Source: Paucibacter sediminis (GTDB lineage: Bacteria; Pseudomonadota; Gammaproteobacteria; Burkholderiales; Burkholderiaceae_C). From it: a stretch of DNA of 64,000 nucleotides. Positions within the stretch are counted from its first letter, which is position 1. The number at the start of each line of letters is the position of its first letter. The position numbers and the translations under genes were made by a program. Below are positions 1 through 9,831 of the stretch, in pieces. Location of the stretch: assembly GCF_030254645.1 (NCBI RefSeq), contig NZ_CP116346.1, positions 2,731,973-2,795,972 of the forward strand, read 5' to 3'. Under the pieces are notes generated by a model. That model made no database searches and was not told the origin of the DNA. It worked only from the letters and a program-made list of their open reading frames with translations.

Positions 1-549
1 GATGATGACGGCCACCAGCGAGACGATGGCCGGGTAGGCCATCGCGCCGATCAGCTCGCCGCGCAGCGCCTGGCGCTCCTCCAGATCGTCGGCCAGCCGT
101 TCCAGCACCGGACCCAGGGCGCCGCTCTGCTCGCCCGCCGCAACCACGGCGCGGTAGACATCGTCGAACTCGCGCGGTGCGCTGGCCAGCGCGCGCGCAA
201 ACGGCGAACCGGCATTCACCTCGGACTTCAGCTGCGCCAGCAACTCCCTCTGGCGCTGGTCTTCGCTCTCGTCGGCCAGGGCCGTGAGGGCGCGCTCCAG
301 CGGCAGGCCGGCGGCCACCAGGCCGGCCAGCTGGCGCGTCCAGACCGCCAGCGCGGTGGCGCCGAAGACGCGGCTGCTGAAGCGGTTGCTGCCCCCCTCG
401 GCGCCGTGCTGCTGCACCTGCTGCACGCTCAGCGGCGTGAGCGCCATGCCGCGCAGCTGCGCACGCGCGCTGCGCGGGTTGTCGGCCTCGATGATGCCCT
501 GGGTGCTGCGGCCCGCGGCGTTGAGCGCTTCGTACTTGTAGGCGGCCAT
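1..549 (-). CDS. gspF: Type II secretion inner-membrane platform protein GspF (partial)
   Basis: GspF is the polytopic inner-membrane platform protein of the type II secretion system; it couples the ATPase GspE to pseudopilus growth. Only the first 183 residues are present because the gene runs off the left edge. The N-terminus (MAAYKYEALNAAGR) is the usual start of GspF, and the first cytoplasmic T2SSF domain follows, with the family-typical region around VWTRQLAGLVAAGLPLERAL and a later EQSGALGPVLERLADDLE stretch. It starts 9 bases after the gspE stop, so it is the last visible gene of the gspG-to-gspF run. The second T2SSF domain and most membrane segments lie outside the window. Confidence 0.93.
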   Translation of the reverse strand, partial: MAAYKYEALNAAGRSTQGIIEADNPRSARAQLRGMALTPLSVQQVQQHGAEGGSNRFSSRVFGATALAVWTRQLAGLVAAGLPLERALTALADESEDQRQRELLAQLKSEVNAGSPFARALASAPREFDDVYRAVVAAGEQSGALGPVLERLADDLEERQALRGELIGAMAYPAIVSLVAVII

Positions 550-558
550 GGCTGGGGC

Positions 559-1980
<1,422 letters not shown>

Positions 1981-1998
1981 GCTGGTTCTCGCCCGCAC

Positions 1999-4209
1999 TC
2001 AGGGTTGCTCGGGGGCGCCGCGGCGCACCGGCGTGGTGATCACGCTGGTCTTGGGCGACTCGGGCAGCACCGGCGCGCCGGTATTGGGCAGCAGCATGCT
2101 CTCCTTGGGCTGGGCCTGCTGCTGGGTGGCGCGGATGGCCTCGTAGCGGTCCAGCGTGAGCCGGTCGGCCGCGTCCTGCGAGCGCATCACGATGGGCCGC
2201 AGGAACACCATCAGGTTGGTCTTCACGCGCTTGCGGTTCTCGCTCTTGAACAGATTGCCGATGATGGGGATGCTGCCAAGGCCGGGCACCTTGTCCTCGC
2301 CATCGGTGTATTCGTCCTTCAGCAGGCCGCCCAGCACCATGATGGAGCCGTCGTCCACCACCACGGTGGTCTCGATCGAGCTCTTGTCGGTGGTGGGGCC
2401 GGAGGAGGTGGTGGAGCTGGGCACCACCGAGGAATTTTCCTGGTAGACCGTCATGCGCACCGCGCCGCCCTCGCCGATCTGGCTGCGTATGCGCAGCGTC
2501 AGGCCGACGTCCTTGCGATCGATGGTCTGGAAGGGGTTGACCGTGCCGCCGGTGCCGGCGCCGGTGTTGGTGAAGGAGCCGGTCACGAAGGGCACGTTCT
2601 GGCCGATCACGATCTTGGCTTCCTCGTTGTCCAGCGCCACCAGATTCGGTGTCGAGAGGATGTTGGCGCCGGTCTGCTGCTCCAGGAAGTTGGCGATCGC
2701 GCCGAGCGTGTAGAAGTCGCCGATCTTCTTCAGCACGCCGACGTTCAGGCCGGTCGGAATGCCGCCCGCCGAGATCGCCGTGCCGGCGGTGGTGCGGCCA
2801 CCCGCGGTGGCGGCGCTGAGGTTGAGGATGTTGGAATTGCCGCTACCGAAATTGGTGCCCAGGCCGGAGATCGTGCTGTCGCCCTTGTTGCCGAACAGGT
2901 TCTGCCACTGCACGCCGAAGTCGGCCACCTTGCTGGCGTCGACCTTGACGATCATCGATTCCACATAGACCTGGGCGCGACGGCCGTCGAGCTGGTCGAC
3001 GACGGCGCGGATCTGGCGGTACAGCGGCTCGGCCGCGGTGATGATGAGCGAGTTGGTCGAGGGGTCGGCCTGGATGAAGCCGCCGGTGGAGGGCGTGGGC
3101 GAGGCCCCCACCGGGGTGGTGGCCGCGGCGCTGACGCCGGTGGTGGCGCCCGCGCCGGTGTTGGTGGCGGTATTGCTCTGCTGTTGCGAGCCGGTGAGCG
3201 GGCTGCTGCCGAGCCCCGAGCCGCTGCTGCTGCCGCCGCCGGTGGCGCCGCCGGCGCCGCTGCTAAAGGCGGCGCGCAGCACGGTGGCGAGCTTCACCGC
3301 ATCGGCGTTCTTCAGATAGACCACGCGGATATTGCCGGCCGCGTTGCCGACCGCGCTGGGCTGGTCCAGCTTGTCGATGATGGCGCGCACGCCGGCCAGG
3401 CGTGCCGGGTTGGGCGCGCGCAGGATCAGCGCATTGCTGCGCGGATCGGCCAGCACCGTCAGCCCGCCCGTGCTCTGGCCGGGCACCACGGCCGAGCCGA
3501 CACCGCCGCCGTCGGCGAGCTTCTGCACCAGGGCGGCGATGTCCGAGGCCACCGCATGCTTGAGCGTGACGATCTCGATATCGGTGCTGGCCGAGGTGTC
3601 CATGGCGCCGATGATCTTGCCCAGGCGCTGCAGGTTTTCCGCGTAGTCGGTGATCACCAGGCTGTTGTTGCCCGGGTTGGCATTGATGGTGTTGTTGGGG
3701 CTGATCAGGGGTCGCAGCACCGCCACCAGGTTGTTGGCGTTCTCATGCTGCAGCATGAAGATCTGCGTGATGATCTGGTCGCCGCGCTGGTTGCCCTCGC
3801 CCACCGTGACGGTGCCGGACTGCAGCTTGGCATCGGCCTCGGGCACCACCTTCAGCAGGCCGGTGTTCTCCACCACCGTGAAGCCCAGGCCGCGCAGCGC
3901 GGCCAGGTAGTTCAGATAGGCCTCGCGCACCGACAGGGCCTGCTCGCTGTAGAGCGTGATCGTGCCCTTGACGCGCGGGTCGACGATGATCTGCTTGTCC
4001 AGCATCACCGCGATGGCGCGCGTCACCGCCTCGATGTCGGCGTTGACGAAGTTCAGCGTCACCGGCGTGCTGGCCTTGAGCGCCGGGCTTTGTGGGCGGG
4101 CCTGGGCCTGCAGGCCGACGGCCGGCGTGCCCAGCAGCACGGCGGTGGCCAGCGTCAGCGCCATGGGTCTTGCGTGCGTGCGTTTGCGCTGCTGCTTGTT
4201 CATGCTCAT
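1999..4209 (-). CDS. gspD: Type II secretion outer-membrane secretin GspD
   Basis: GspD forms the outer-membrane channel of the type II secretion system. The 736-residue product has a signal peptide (ending near AVGLQAQA), an N0 domain (TLNFVNADIEAVTRAIAVML), N1-N3 repeats, and the secretin core with the terminal motif VPGLGSIPIIGNLFKSE. A Gly/Ser/Thr-rich insert near residues 310-380 interrupts an N domain, as in many GspD proteins. The ATG at 4209 overlaps the gspN stop as ATGA; a second ATG at 4203 is an alternative. The C-terminus lacks an obvious pilotin-binding extension. The large antisense open frame over this gene is a codon-bias artefact. Confidence 0.95.
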   Translation of the reverse strand: MSMNKQQRKRTHARPMALTLATAVLLGTPAVGLQAQARPQSPALKASTPVTLNFVNADIEAVTRAIAVMLDKQIIVDPRVKGTITLYSEQALSVREAYLNYLAALRGLGFTVVENTGLLKVVPEADAKLQSGTVTVGEGNQRGDQIITQIFMLQHENANNLVAVLRPLISPNNTINANPGNNSLVITDYAENLQRLGKIIGAMDTSASTDIEIVTLKHAVASDIAALVQKLADGGGVGSAVVPGQSTGGLTVLADPRSNALILRAPNPARLAGVRAIIDKLDQPSAVGNAAGNIRVVYLKNADAVKLATVLRAAFSSGAGGATGGGSSSGSGLGSSPLTGSQQQSNTATNTGAGATTGVSAAATTPVGASPTPSTGGFIQADPSTNSLIITAAEPLYRQIRAVVDQLDGRRAQVYVESMIVKVDASKVADFGVQWQNLFGNKGDSTISGLGTNFGSGNSNILNLSAATAGGRTTAGTAISAGGIPTGLNVGVLKKIGDFYTLGAIANFLEQQTGANILSTPNLVALDNEEAKIVIGQNVPFVTGSFTNTGAGTGGTVNPFQTIDRKDVGLTLRIRSQIGEGGAVRMTVYQENSSVVPSSTTSSGPTTDKSSIETTVVVDDGSIMVLGGLLKDEYTDGEDKVPGLGSIPIIGNLFKSENRKRVKTNLMVFLRPIVMRSQDAADRLTLDRYEAIRATQQQAQPKESMLLPNTGAPVLPESPKTSVITTPVRRGAPEQP

Positions 4210-5054
4210 CCGATCGAGATGACCGAGCGCGCACCATTGCGCCGCCCGATGATGTTCAGTAGGTTGTTGAGTGCCGCCTCGCGTCCCGGCGCGGCACTGG
4301 CCTCGCCGAGAAAGCGCGCCTTGGCGGCACCGCCCAGCGTGCCCGAGCCGTTCAGCAGCAGCGCGCCTTCCATGGTGCTGAGCTGCAGCTGGGAGGCGCC
4401 GCTGGCTGGATCGCCACTGATGTTGAGGCGGTAGCTGCCCAGCGGCGCGAGCGTGGCGACGCGCGAGGCGAGGTTGATGAAATCGAGCTGGATGGCACCG
4501 CTCTGGCGCCAACGCCCCTGCACCCAGTCCAGGCGCAGCTCGCGCGTGGTGAGGCGCACGGAGCCGCTCAGCTGCAAGGTGTTCCAGGGCGTGCCCAGGC
4601 CGCTCAGCCAGGCGGCCGGCCAGCGCGCCTGCCAGTCGCCCTGTGCCGGCACGCTGATGGCCAGGTGTCCGAAGCCGGGCTGCAGCAGCAGCTGCATTTC
4701 GCCGTTCAGGCAGCAGGCCTGGCGCAGCCGCAGGATCAGACCCAGCTGCTGCAGACCCAGCGACCATTCGAGCCGCCCGGGCAGGGCGCTGAAGTCGCGG
4801 CTGCCGGCGCCGCCCGAGAGCACCAGCACGCCGCTGCCCTGCCAGACGGTGCCGCGCGTGTCGGTCAGCAGCAGCTGCTCCTGCGTGACGCTGGCCAGGC
4901 CGCGCGCCAGCCAACTGGCGGGGGCGAAGGCGATCAGCGCCACCAGCGTGCCGATGAGGGCGCCGATCAGCGGCCAGCGCAGGCCGATGCCGTAGCGCGC
5001 ACGCGCACCGGGCTCGGCGGGCGGCCTGGCGGCGCGCAGGCTGAGCGCCTTCAT
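4206..5054 (-). CDS. gspN: Type II secretion protein GspN
   Basis: GspN is an accessory inner-membrane protein found in some type II secretion operons; its exact role is not settled. The 282-residue product has one N-terminal membrane segment (about residues 27-50, WPLIGALIGTLVALIAFAP) followed by a periplasmic region. That region contains the family-like TDTRGTVWQGSG motif and a C-terminal NLLNIIGRR segment. It sits between gspM and gspD, overlapping both by four bases, so translation is probably coupled. Recognition rests on the WxGxG-type motif and position; confidence is good for the family and moderate for function. Confidence 0.88.
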   Translation of the reverse strand: MKALSLRAARPPAEPGARARYGIGLRWPLIGALIGTLVALIAFAPASWLARGLASVTQEQLLLTDTRGTVWQGSGVLVLSGGAGSRDFSALPGRLEWSLGLQQLGLILRLRQACCLNGEMQLLLQPGFGHLAISVPAQGDWQARWPAAWLSGLGTPWNTLQLSGSVRLTTRELRLDWVQGRWRQSGAIQLDFINLASRVATLAPLGSYRLNISGDPASGASQLQLSTMEGALLLNGSGTLGGAAKARFLGEASAAPGREAALNNLLNIIGRRNGARSVISIG

Positions 5055-5584
5055 GTCGGACCTCCCAGGCTCAGCACGATGCTGCCGCTGAAACCATTCG
5101 GGCCGCGCTGCAGCTGCGCCTCCACCGGGCGCGCGCGCGCAGCGCTGCGCACCTCGGTGAGCCAGGCCTGCAGGGCCTCGCTGCTGACGCCCTTGAGCGT
5201 CAGCACGGCGCGATCGGCGGTGATGTTGAGCGAGGCGGATGCACCCAGATAGTCGCTCGCGGCCTTGAGCGCCTCGGTGGCCTGGCTCAGCGGCACGGCC
5301 GGCAGCTCGCGCAGCTCGCGGGTTTCCTGCGCCAGGCGTTGCATGTCCTGCAGCTGGGCTTCCACCGCATCGAGCTGGGCCGGTGCGCTGCGCAGGGTAC
5401 GCAGCGCCGGTGCCACCGCGATGAGCCAGAACAGCAGCAGCGCCAGCGTCAGCCCGGCGGCCTGGGCGCCCAGGCGCTCGCGCGGCCCGAGCCCCTGCCA
5501 GGCGCTGACCAGCGGCGCCAGCTGTTGGCGCAACTGGGCCAGCGGCCCGTCGCTGGAACGGCTGCGGTGCAAACCTGGCGTCAT
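5051..5584 (-). CDS. gspM: Type II secretion protein GspM
   Basis: GspM is a bitopic inner-membrane protein that binds GspL and stabilises the platform. The chosen ATG at 5584 overlaps the gspL stop (ATGA) and gives 177 residues. There is a cytoplasmic N-terminus, one hydrophobic segment (about 45-63, GLTLALLLFWLIAVAPAL), a short coiled-coil-like stretch (DAVEAQLQDMQRLAQETREL) and a ferredoxin-like periplasmic domain with the repeated pattern seen in GspM/PilO folds. Upstream in-frame codons belong to the antisense shadow of gspL. Confidence 0.9.
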   Translation of the reverse strand: MTPGLHRSRSSDGPLAQLRQQLAPLVSAWQGLGPRERLGAQAAGLTLALLLFWLIAVAPALRTLRSAPAQLDAVEAQLQDMQRLAQETRELRELPAVPLSQATEALKAASDYLGASASLNITADRAVLTLKGVSSEALQAWLTEVRSAARARPVEAQLQRGPNGFSGSIVLSLGGPT

Positions 5585-6846
5585 GATGGGCGGCCTCCCT
5601 GGCTGGCGCGACTCAGGCTCATGCGGCCGTCGTTGAGCTCGAGCTGCCAGCCCTCGCTCTGCAGTTGTTTCTTGAAGGTCTGGATCTGCGCCTCGCTCCA
5701 GCCATTGGCCGAAATCATCAGCCGGCCGGTCTCGAAGGAGAGCGCTTCCAGCGGCCCGCGGTCGCCCGGCCAGGCGGTGGCGGCGGCGGCCAGCAGGGTT
5801 TCCAGATCCTGGTCGCCCGGGCGGCCGGCGCTGGCGCGCAGCAGATCGGTCTCGCGCTGCATCTGGATCGGCGCGTCCAGCACCGCGCGTACCTGCGGGT
5901 GGCTGCGTGTGAGGATGTGGCCGAGTTCGGCGCGCCGCGCCTCCAGCAGGCCGCGCTGTTGCCAGGCCCACAGGTTCAGGCCCAGCAGATGCACCAGCAG
6001 CAGGCCCGCCAGGGCCCAGCGTACCGGGCGCCACTGGCGATGCAGAAAGGCGCGCACCAGCTGGCGCACCGCGCGCAGGCCGCGCGTGCGCGGTGCCAGC
6101 TCGAACTGGCGCAGATTCCAGGGGCATTGCAGGGCGGCGAGGGCACGCTGGGCCGCGGTCTGCGGGCTCACGGTGGTGCCCAGCCAGCGTTCGGCGGCGG
6201 CGGCCAGTTCGGGCTCGGCGCTCCAGCGCGCCGCCTGCACCACGCCGGGCGCAAACAGGTTGCGGGCAAAGCTGCCCTCCAGCCGCAGGGTGCTGACGCC
6301 ATCGGCGGCGCTCCAGCGCAGCGCGAGCGCCTCGCTGTCGGGCGCATCGGCGATGCCAAAGAAGTGGCCCTGCGCGCTGGCATCGGGCCAGGACAGGGGC
6401 AGCACACGGTCCACCGCGACATGGGCCTGGTCCAGCGCGGCCAGGTGCTCGCTCAACCAGGCGCGCGCCAGCACCGCCACCCAGGCATGGTCGCCGCCCA
6501 TGGCCTCGGGTTCGATGGCGAAGTGCAGGCCCTCGGGGTCGTCCAGCAGCAGGTCCTCCATCTGCCCGGCCAGTGCGGCGCGCAGGCGTTTGCCCTTGGC
6601 CCTGGGCAGCTGCAGCTGGTGCCAGCTGAGTTCGGCGTCGCCGACCAGGGCCACCACGTTGTCGGCCTTGGGCAGTTGGCCGGCGGGGCGCCGGCCCTCC
6701 GAGGCCAGGCTCAGGCCGTCGTCGCTGTAGAGGTAGTCGTATTCCGGGCCCTGCTCGCCGCGCGGCTGCCCCTCGCCCGGGCCGGGCGGGCGCGCCTGTG
6801 TGCGCAAGCGGCTGCGCGTGGGCAAATAGATGAGGAGGGTGCTCAT
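5581..6846 (-). CDS. gspL: Type II secretion protein GspL
   Basis: GspL links the ATPase GspE to the periplasmic pseudopilus. The 421-residue product starts MSTLLIYLPTRSR, typical of GspL, followed by an actin-like cytoplasmic domain (about 1-270). One membrane segment lies near residues 278-297 (WALAGLLLVHLLGLNLWAWQ), with a ferredoxin-like periplasmic domain after it. The gene lies 50 bases downstream of gspK and overlaps gspM by four bases. Length and layout match the family. Confidence 0.92.
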   Translation of the reverse strand: MSTLLIYLPTRSRLRTQARPPGPGEGQPRGEQGPEYDYLYSDDGLSLASEGRRPAGQLPKADNVVALVGDAELSWHQLQLPRAKGKRLRAALAGQMEDLLLDDPEGLHFAIEPEAMGGDHAWVAVLARAWLSEHLAALDQAHVAVDRVLPLSWPDASAQGHFFGIADAPDSEALALRWSAADGVSTLRLEGSFARNLFAPGVVQAARWSAEPELAAAAERWLGTTVSPQTAAQRALAALQCPWNLRQFELAPRTRGLRAVRQLVRAFLHRQWRPVRWALAGLLLVHLLGLNLWAWQQRGLLEARRAELGHILTRSHPQVRAVLDAPIQMQRETDLLRASAGRPGDQDLETLLAAAATAWPGDRGPLEALSFETGRLMISANGWSEAQIQTFKKQLQSEGWQLELNDGRMSLSRASQGGRPS

Positions 6847-6896
6847 TGACGATGGTCTCGGTGCGGCATTCTAGGAGGCTATCCCGGGTGGCTGGC

Positions 6897-7862
6897 TCAT
6901 CGCGAACCCTCCAGCACCAGATTGACACGTTCGCGGCTCAAGACCTGGATCTCGCGGCCGACGCGCCGCACCAGCGAGCGCTCCTCCAGCACGCGCTCGT
7001 CCAGGCGCAGGCGGCCCATCACGATGAAGTAGTCGGTCTTCACCGCGGCGCGCTCGTTGCTCAGCGGCACATTGGGCGGCAGGTAGGCGCGCAACTCTTC
7101 GATGCTGCGCAGCGGCGCGGCCTTGCGCGCCTGCACGACGCGCTCGGCGGTGGCGAGGTCGGTGTTGAAGACCGCCGCGATCACCTCGCGCGGCGCCGTG
7201 TTCACGTTCACCGGGGTGGCGGTGGGCAGCAGGGTGACCCAGGGGCGCAGGCGTTCCACGCTCTCGGGCTGCAGGCCCAGCCAGCTCAGCTGGGCGAGGC
7301 TCTTCGGCTGCAGCAGGCCGTCGCTGTTGTCCTCGTTCTTGGCAAAGGCCAGGCGCAGCTTCTGCGCCAGCAGCGCGGCCACGTCGTTGCTGAGGCCGGC
7401 GCTCTCGCACAGCCGCACCAAGGTGGCCAGCTCCTGGGCCGCGCCGGGCGAGCTCGGGTCGCTGACGACCAGGTTGCGCAGGTTGTACTGGGCCTGGGCG
7501 TCGTGGATGCTGCCGGACAGAAAGGCCTCCGGGCCGTCGTCGGCATTGCCCTTGTCGGCCGCCAGAAAGGTGCTCAAGCGGGCCTCGGCCAGGGGCACGG
7601 CCCAGGGCTCGCCCAGATGGTCGGTTTCGGGCTCGTTGCCGACGCGGCGCGCATCCTCGGCCAGGATCAGGCGCGCCCAGTCGAGCGCGCCGCGCAGGAT
7701 CCAGCTGGCCTGGGCACGCGCGCGCTCGGCCGCCTCGATCTGCACCGCGCGGTACTGGCGCCACACCATGCCGGCCGCCAGGCTGCTCACCATCGCCACG
7801 ATCAGCATCGCGGTGAGCAGGGCCGCCCCGGCTTGCCGGCCCATCCGTTGCAGGGGCCTCAT
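6897..7862 (-). CDS. gspK: Type II secretion minor pseudopilin GspK
   Basis: GspK is the large minor pseudopilin thought to cap the pseudopilus tip. The 321-residue product has a short leader ending in G followed by AALLTAMLIVAMVSSLAAG. As is normal for GspK, the otherwise conserved Glu at mature position 5 is absent. The large alpha-helical domain contains the helix-hairpin-helix-like motif PVNVNTAPREVI typical of GspK. The ATG at 7862 overlaps the gspJ stop by four bases. Codons further upstream in this frame are antisense shadow. Confidence 0.93.
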   Translation of the reverse strand: MRPLQRMGRQAGAALLTAMLIVAMVSSLAAGMVWRQYRAVQIEAAERARAQASWILRGALDWARLILAEDARRVGNEPETDHLGEPWAVPLAEARLSTFLAADKGNADDGPEAFLSGSIHDAQAQYNLRNLVVSDPSSPGAAQELATLVRLCESAGLSNDVAALLAQKLRLAFAKNEDNSDGLLQPKSLAQLSWLGLQPESVERLRPWVTLLPTATPVNVNTAPREVIAAVFNTDLATAERVVQARKAAPLRSIEELRAYLPPNVPLSNERAAVKTDYFIVMGRLRLDERVLEERSLVRRVGREIQVLSRERVNLVLEGSR

Positions 7863-8485
7863 GTGCCGGGCTCCAGCAGTACCTGGCGCGTCAGCGGTCC
7901 GCCGAAGCCGCTGCCGGGCGCGAATTGCAGGATCACGCGCACGCCGCTGGGCAGGGGCTGGCTGCCGCTGGCGCCCGATGCAGCCGGGCCGGGCGCCTGC
8001 ACATCGCCGCTGGATTGCGCATTGGTCCAGGCATTGACGCGGTAGTAGTAGAGCTGCCAGCCGGCCAGGCCCTCCAGCGCGCGCAGCTGGCCGGCGTCCT
8101 GGGCCCAGGCCTGCAGGCTGCGCTGGTAGCTCTCGTTGAGCGCCGATTGCGTGGCGGCGGGCGCGCCGGCCCAGCGGTAGAGCTGGCCGTTGCGCAGGCT
8201 CCAGGCCACCACCTGCAGGCCCTGGGCATGGGTGCGGGTGATGCGCAGGGTGGAGCCGTCGAAGGCCAGGGGCGGGACGCGGCCGCTGTCCTGCACCGCG
8301 TGCAGGTCCTGCTCCCATTGCGCCAGCACGGTCTGCAGGCGCGCGCTGCGCTCCAGGCTGGCCTGGCTGACCTCGCGCGTGCGCATGATGGCGTCGATGC
8401 CGCGCCAGGACATCACCGCCATGGTGGCCATGATGAGCAGGGCCACCAGCACTTCGATGAGGGTGAAGCCGCGATCCTGCCGCAT
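7859..8485 (-). CDS. gspJ: Type II secretion minor pseudopilin GspJ
   Basis: GspJ is a minor pseudopilin of the tip complex with GspI and GspK. The 208-residue product begins MRQDRGFTLIEVLVALLIMA, a canonical prepilin peptidase site (G|FTLIE) with Glu at position 5. A beta-rich C-terminal domain follows, with the family-typical WQLYYYRVNAW segment. The start codon overlaps the gspI stop by one base (TGATG). Processing by the PilD encoded at the right end of this window is likely but inferred. Confidence 0.93.
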   Translation of the reverse strand: MRQDRGFTLIEVLVALLIMATMAVMSWRGIDAIMRTREVSQASLERSARLQTVLAQWEQDLHAVQDSGRVPPLAFDGSTLRITRTHAQGLQVVAWSLRNGQLYRWAGAPAATQSALNESYQRSLQAWAQDAGQLRALEGLAGWQLYYYRVNAWTNAQSSGDVQAPGPAASGASGSQPLPSGVRVILQFAPGSGFGGPLTRQVLLEPGT

Positions 8486-8853
8486 CAGTAGCGCGCCATG
8501 ATGGTGGAGATGCTCAGCAAGACCTGACCCTCGGCGTCGCGCATCACCGCCTCGACGCGCCGGAAGCTGGGGTTGGGCGTGGGCCGCACGACCAGGCGGC
8601 CGAGGTAATGCAGGCCCAGCTGCTCGCAGGCGAATTCGCTGTCGCCCACGCCAGGGAACTGCTTGCCCAGGCGCATCTCGGTGAGCTGGTTCTCGGCGCA
8701 CCACTGGGCCGAGCCGATCTTGGCCAGGCGCTCGGCATTGCCGGTCAGGGCGCCCGCCGCCTTGATGCCGGCGCCCAGGGTGATGGCCACGATGGTGAGC
8801 GAGACCAGCACCTCGATGAGGGTGAAGCCGCGCGCGGCCTGGCGCGCGCTCAT
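8485..8853 (-). CDS. gspI: Type II secretion minor pseudopilin GspI
   Basis: GspI is a small minor pseudopilin that helps start pseudopilus assembly. The 122-residue product starts MSARQAARGFTLIEVLVSL with a G|FTLIE cleavage site. It contains the family-typical WCAENQLTEMRLG segment and an RRVEAVM strand before the C-terminus. It overlaps gspH by four bases and gspJ by one, so the block is tightly coupled. Length is normal for GspI. Confidence 0.93.
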   Translation of the reverse strand: MSARQAARGFTLIEVLVSLTIVAITLGAGIKAAGALTGNAERLAKIGSAQWCAENQLTEMRLGKQFPGVGDSEFACEQLGLHYLGRLVVRPTPNPSFRRVEAVMRDAEGQVLLSISTIMARY

Positions 8854-9386
8854 GGCGCAGCGCCGCCGTCATGGCGCACCTCGAAGGGGCCCATGCCGTC
8901 GGTGGTCACCCAGATGCGCTCCTGGCCCAGGCGCAGCAGCACGCTCTGCGCGCCAATCAGCGGCTCGGGGCCCAGCACCAGCGCCGTGGCGCGCTGGATG
9001 TCCACCCCGACCGGCGCGCCCAGCCAGCGGCTGGGCAGGGCGATGCGGGCCGGCAGGCCCTGGAAGCGGAAATCGTCGCCCGAGGCGTCGCGCACCGGCC
9101 GCCAGCTCACGCTCAGGCCGGCCGCGCGCGCCTCGGCACGTGCGGTCTCGAGCAGGGCGGCGAGGCGCTCGGCCTCGCGCTGCAGCTGTGCCTCGGCGGG
9201 GTCGCGCATCGCCATGGTGACGGTGGCGGCGGCGATCGCGATCAGCGCGACCACCACCAGCAACTCGATCAGGCTGAAGCCGCGCGCGCTGCCTGGCCGG
9301 GGCTTATTGCCAGGAGCCAATGTCCGCGTCGTTGCCTTCGCCGCCGGCACGTCCGTCAGCGCCGAAGCTGTAGACATCGATTTCAC
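8850..9386 (-). CDS. gspH: Type II secretion minor pseudopilin GspH
   Basis: GspH is a minor pseudopilin. The product has a prepilin motif ARG|FSLIELLVVVALIAI and the GspH beta-sheet domain. From the ATG at 9386 it has 178 residues and a 36-residue leader, and overlaps gspG by 83 bases. That leader is long for a prepilin. A TTG at 9320 would give a leader of about 14 residues and only a 17-base overlap, and may be the real start. No clear ribosome-binding site settles it. The gene itself is secure; the 5' end is not. Confidence 0.88.
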   Translation of the reverse strand: MKSMSTASALTDVPAAKATTRTLAPGNKPRPGSARGFSLIELLVVVALIAIAAATVTMAMRDPAEAQLQREAERLAALLETARAEARAAGLSVSWRPVRDASGDDFRFQGLPARIALPSRWLGAPVGVDIQRATALVLGPEPLIGAQSVLLRLGQERIWVTTDGMGPFEVRHDGGAAP

Positions 9387-9738
9387 CCTTCACGCCCGGG
9401 TTGGCGTACTGGTAGGGACGACCCCAGGGATCATTGGGGAGCTTTTCCACATAGGGTTTCCAGTTCGGCGGCGTGGGCCCGCTGGTGGGCTTGCGCACCA
9501 GCGACTCCAGGCCCTGCTCGGCGGTGGGGTAGCGCTGGTTGTCGAGCTTGTAGAGCTTGAGCGCCTGCATCAGGTTGTTGACGTCGGTGCGCGCGGCTGT
9601 GACGCGGGCGTCGTCGGCGCGGTTCAGCACATTGGGCACGATCAGCGCGGCCAGCACTCCGATGATGACCAGCACCACCAGCAGTTCAATCAAGGTGAAG
9701 CCGCGCTGGCGCAGGCCGAGAGGTTGAGGGCTATGCAT
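9304..9738 (-). CDS. gspG: Type II secretion major pseudopilin GspG
   Basis: GspG is the main subunit of the pseudopilus. The 144-residue product has the classic N-terminus QRG|FTLIELLVVLVIIGVLAALIVP, followed by the GspG signature DNQRYPTAEQGLESLV and the DPWGRPYQYANPG loop near the calcium-binding C-terminus. It is the first gene of the minus-strand gsp run, 93 bases from the divergent gspC, so its promoter should lie in 9739-9831. Start chosen at 9738 from leader length. Confidence 0.96.
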   Translation of the reverse strand: MHSPQPLGLRQRGFTLIELLVVLVIIGVLAALIVPNVLNRADDARVTAARTDVNNLMQALKLYKLDNQRYPTAEQGLESLVRKPTSGPTPPNWKPYVEKLPNDPWGRPYQYANPGVKGEIDVYSFGADGRAGGEGNDADIGSWQ

Positions 9739-9796
9739 GGTGATAGGCCGTAAGCCTTGAAGTGGGGTCAGGTGTTGACCGGCATGATGCCAGTGG

Positions 9797-9806
9797 CCGG
9801 TACCGG
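9797..9806. promoter_or_regulatory. 10-bp palindrome between gspG and gspC
   Basis: CCGGTACCGG is a perfect palindrome in the middle of the 93-base divergent promoter region of gspG and gspC. A CATAAT box lies just before the gspC start at 9820-9825. The site could be an operator serving both directions, but a palindrome this short and GC-rich can arise by chance. Confidence 0.2.
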
Positions 9807-9831
9807 ATGTCGCTTGAATCATAATCGGCTC

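Noticed and set aside
9764-9771. GGGGTCAG near gspG as another copy of the REP motif
   Set aside because: Only eight bases match and no inverted partner is nearby; about two such matches are expected by chance in a window this size.
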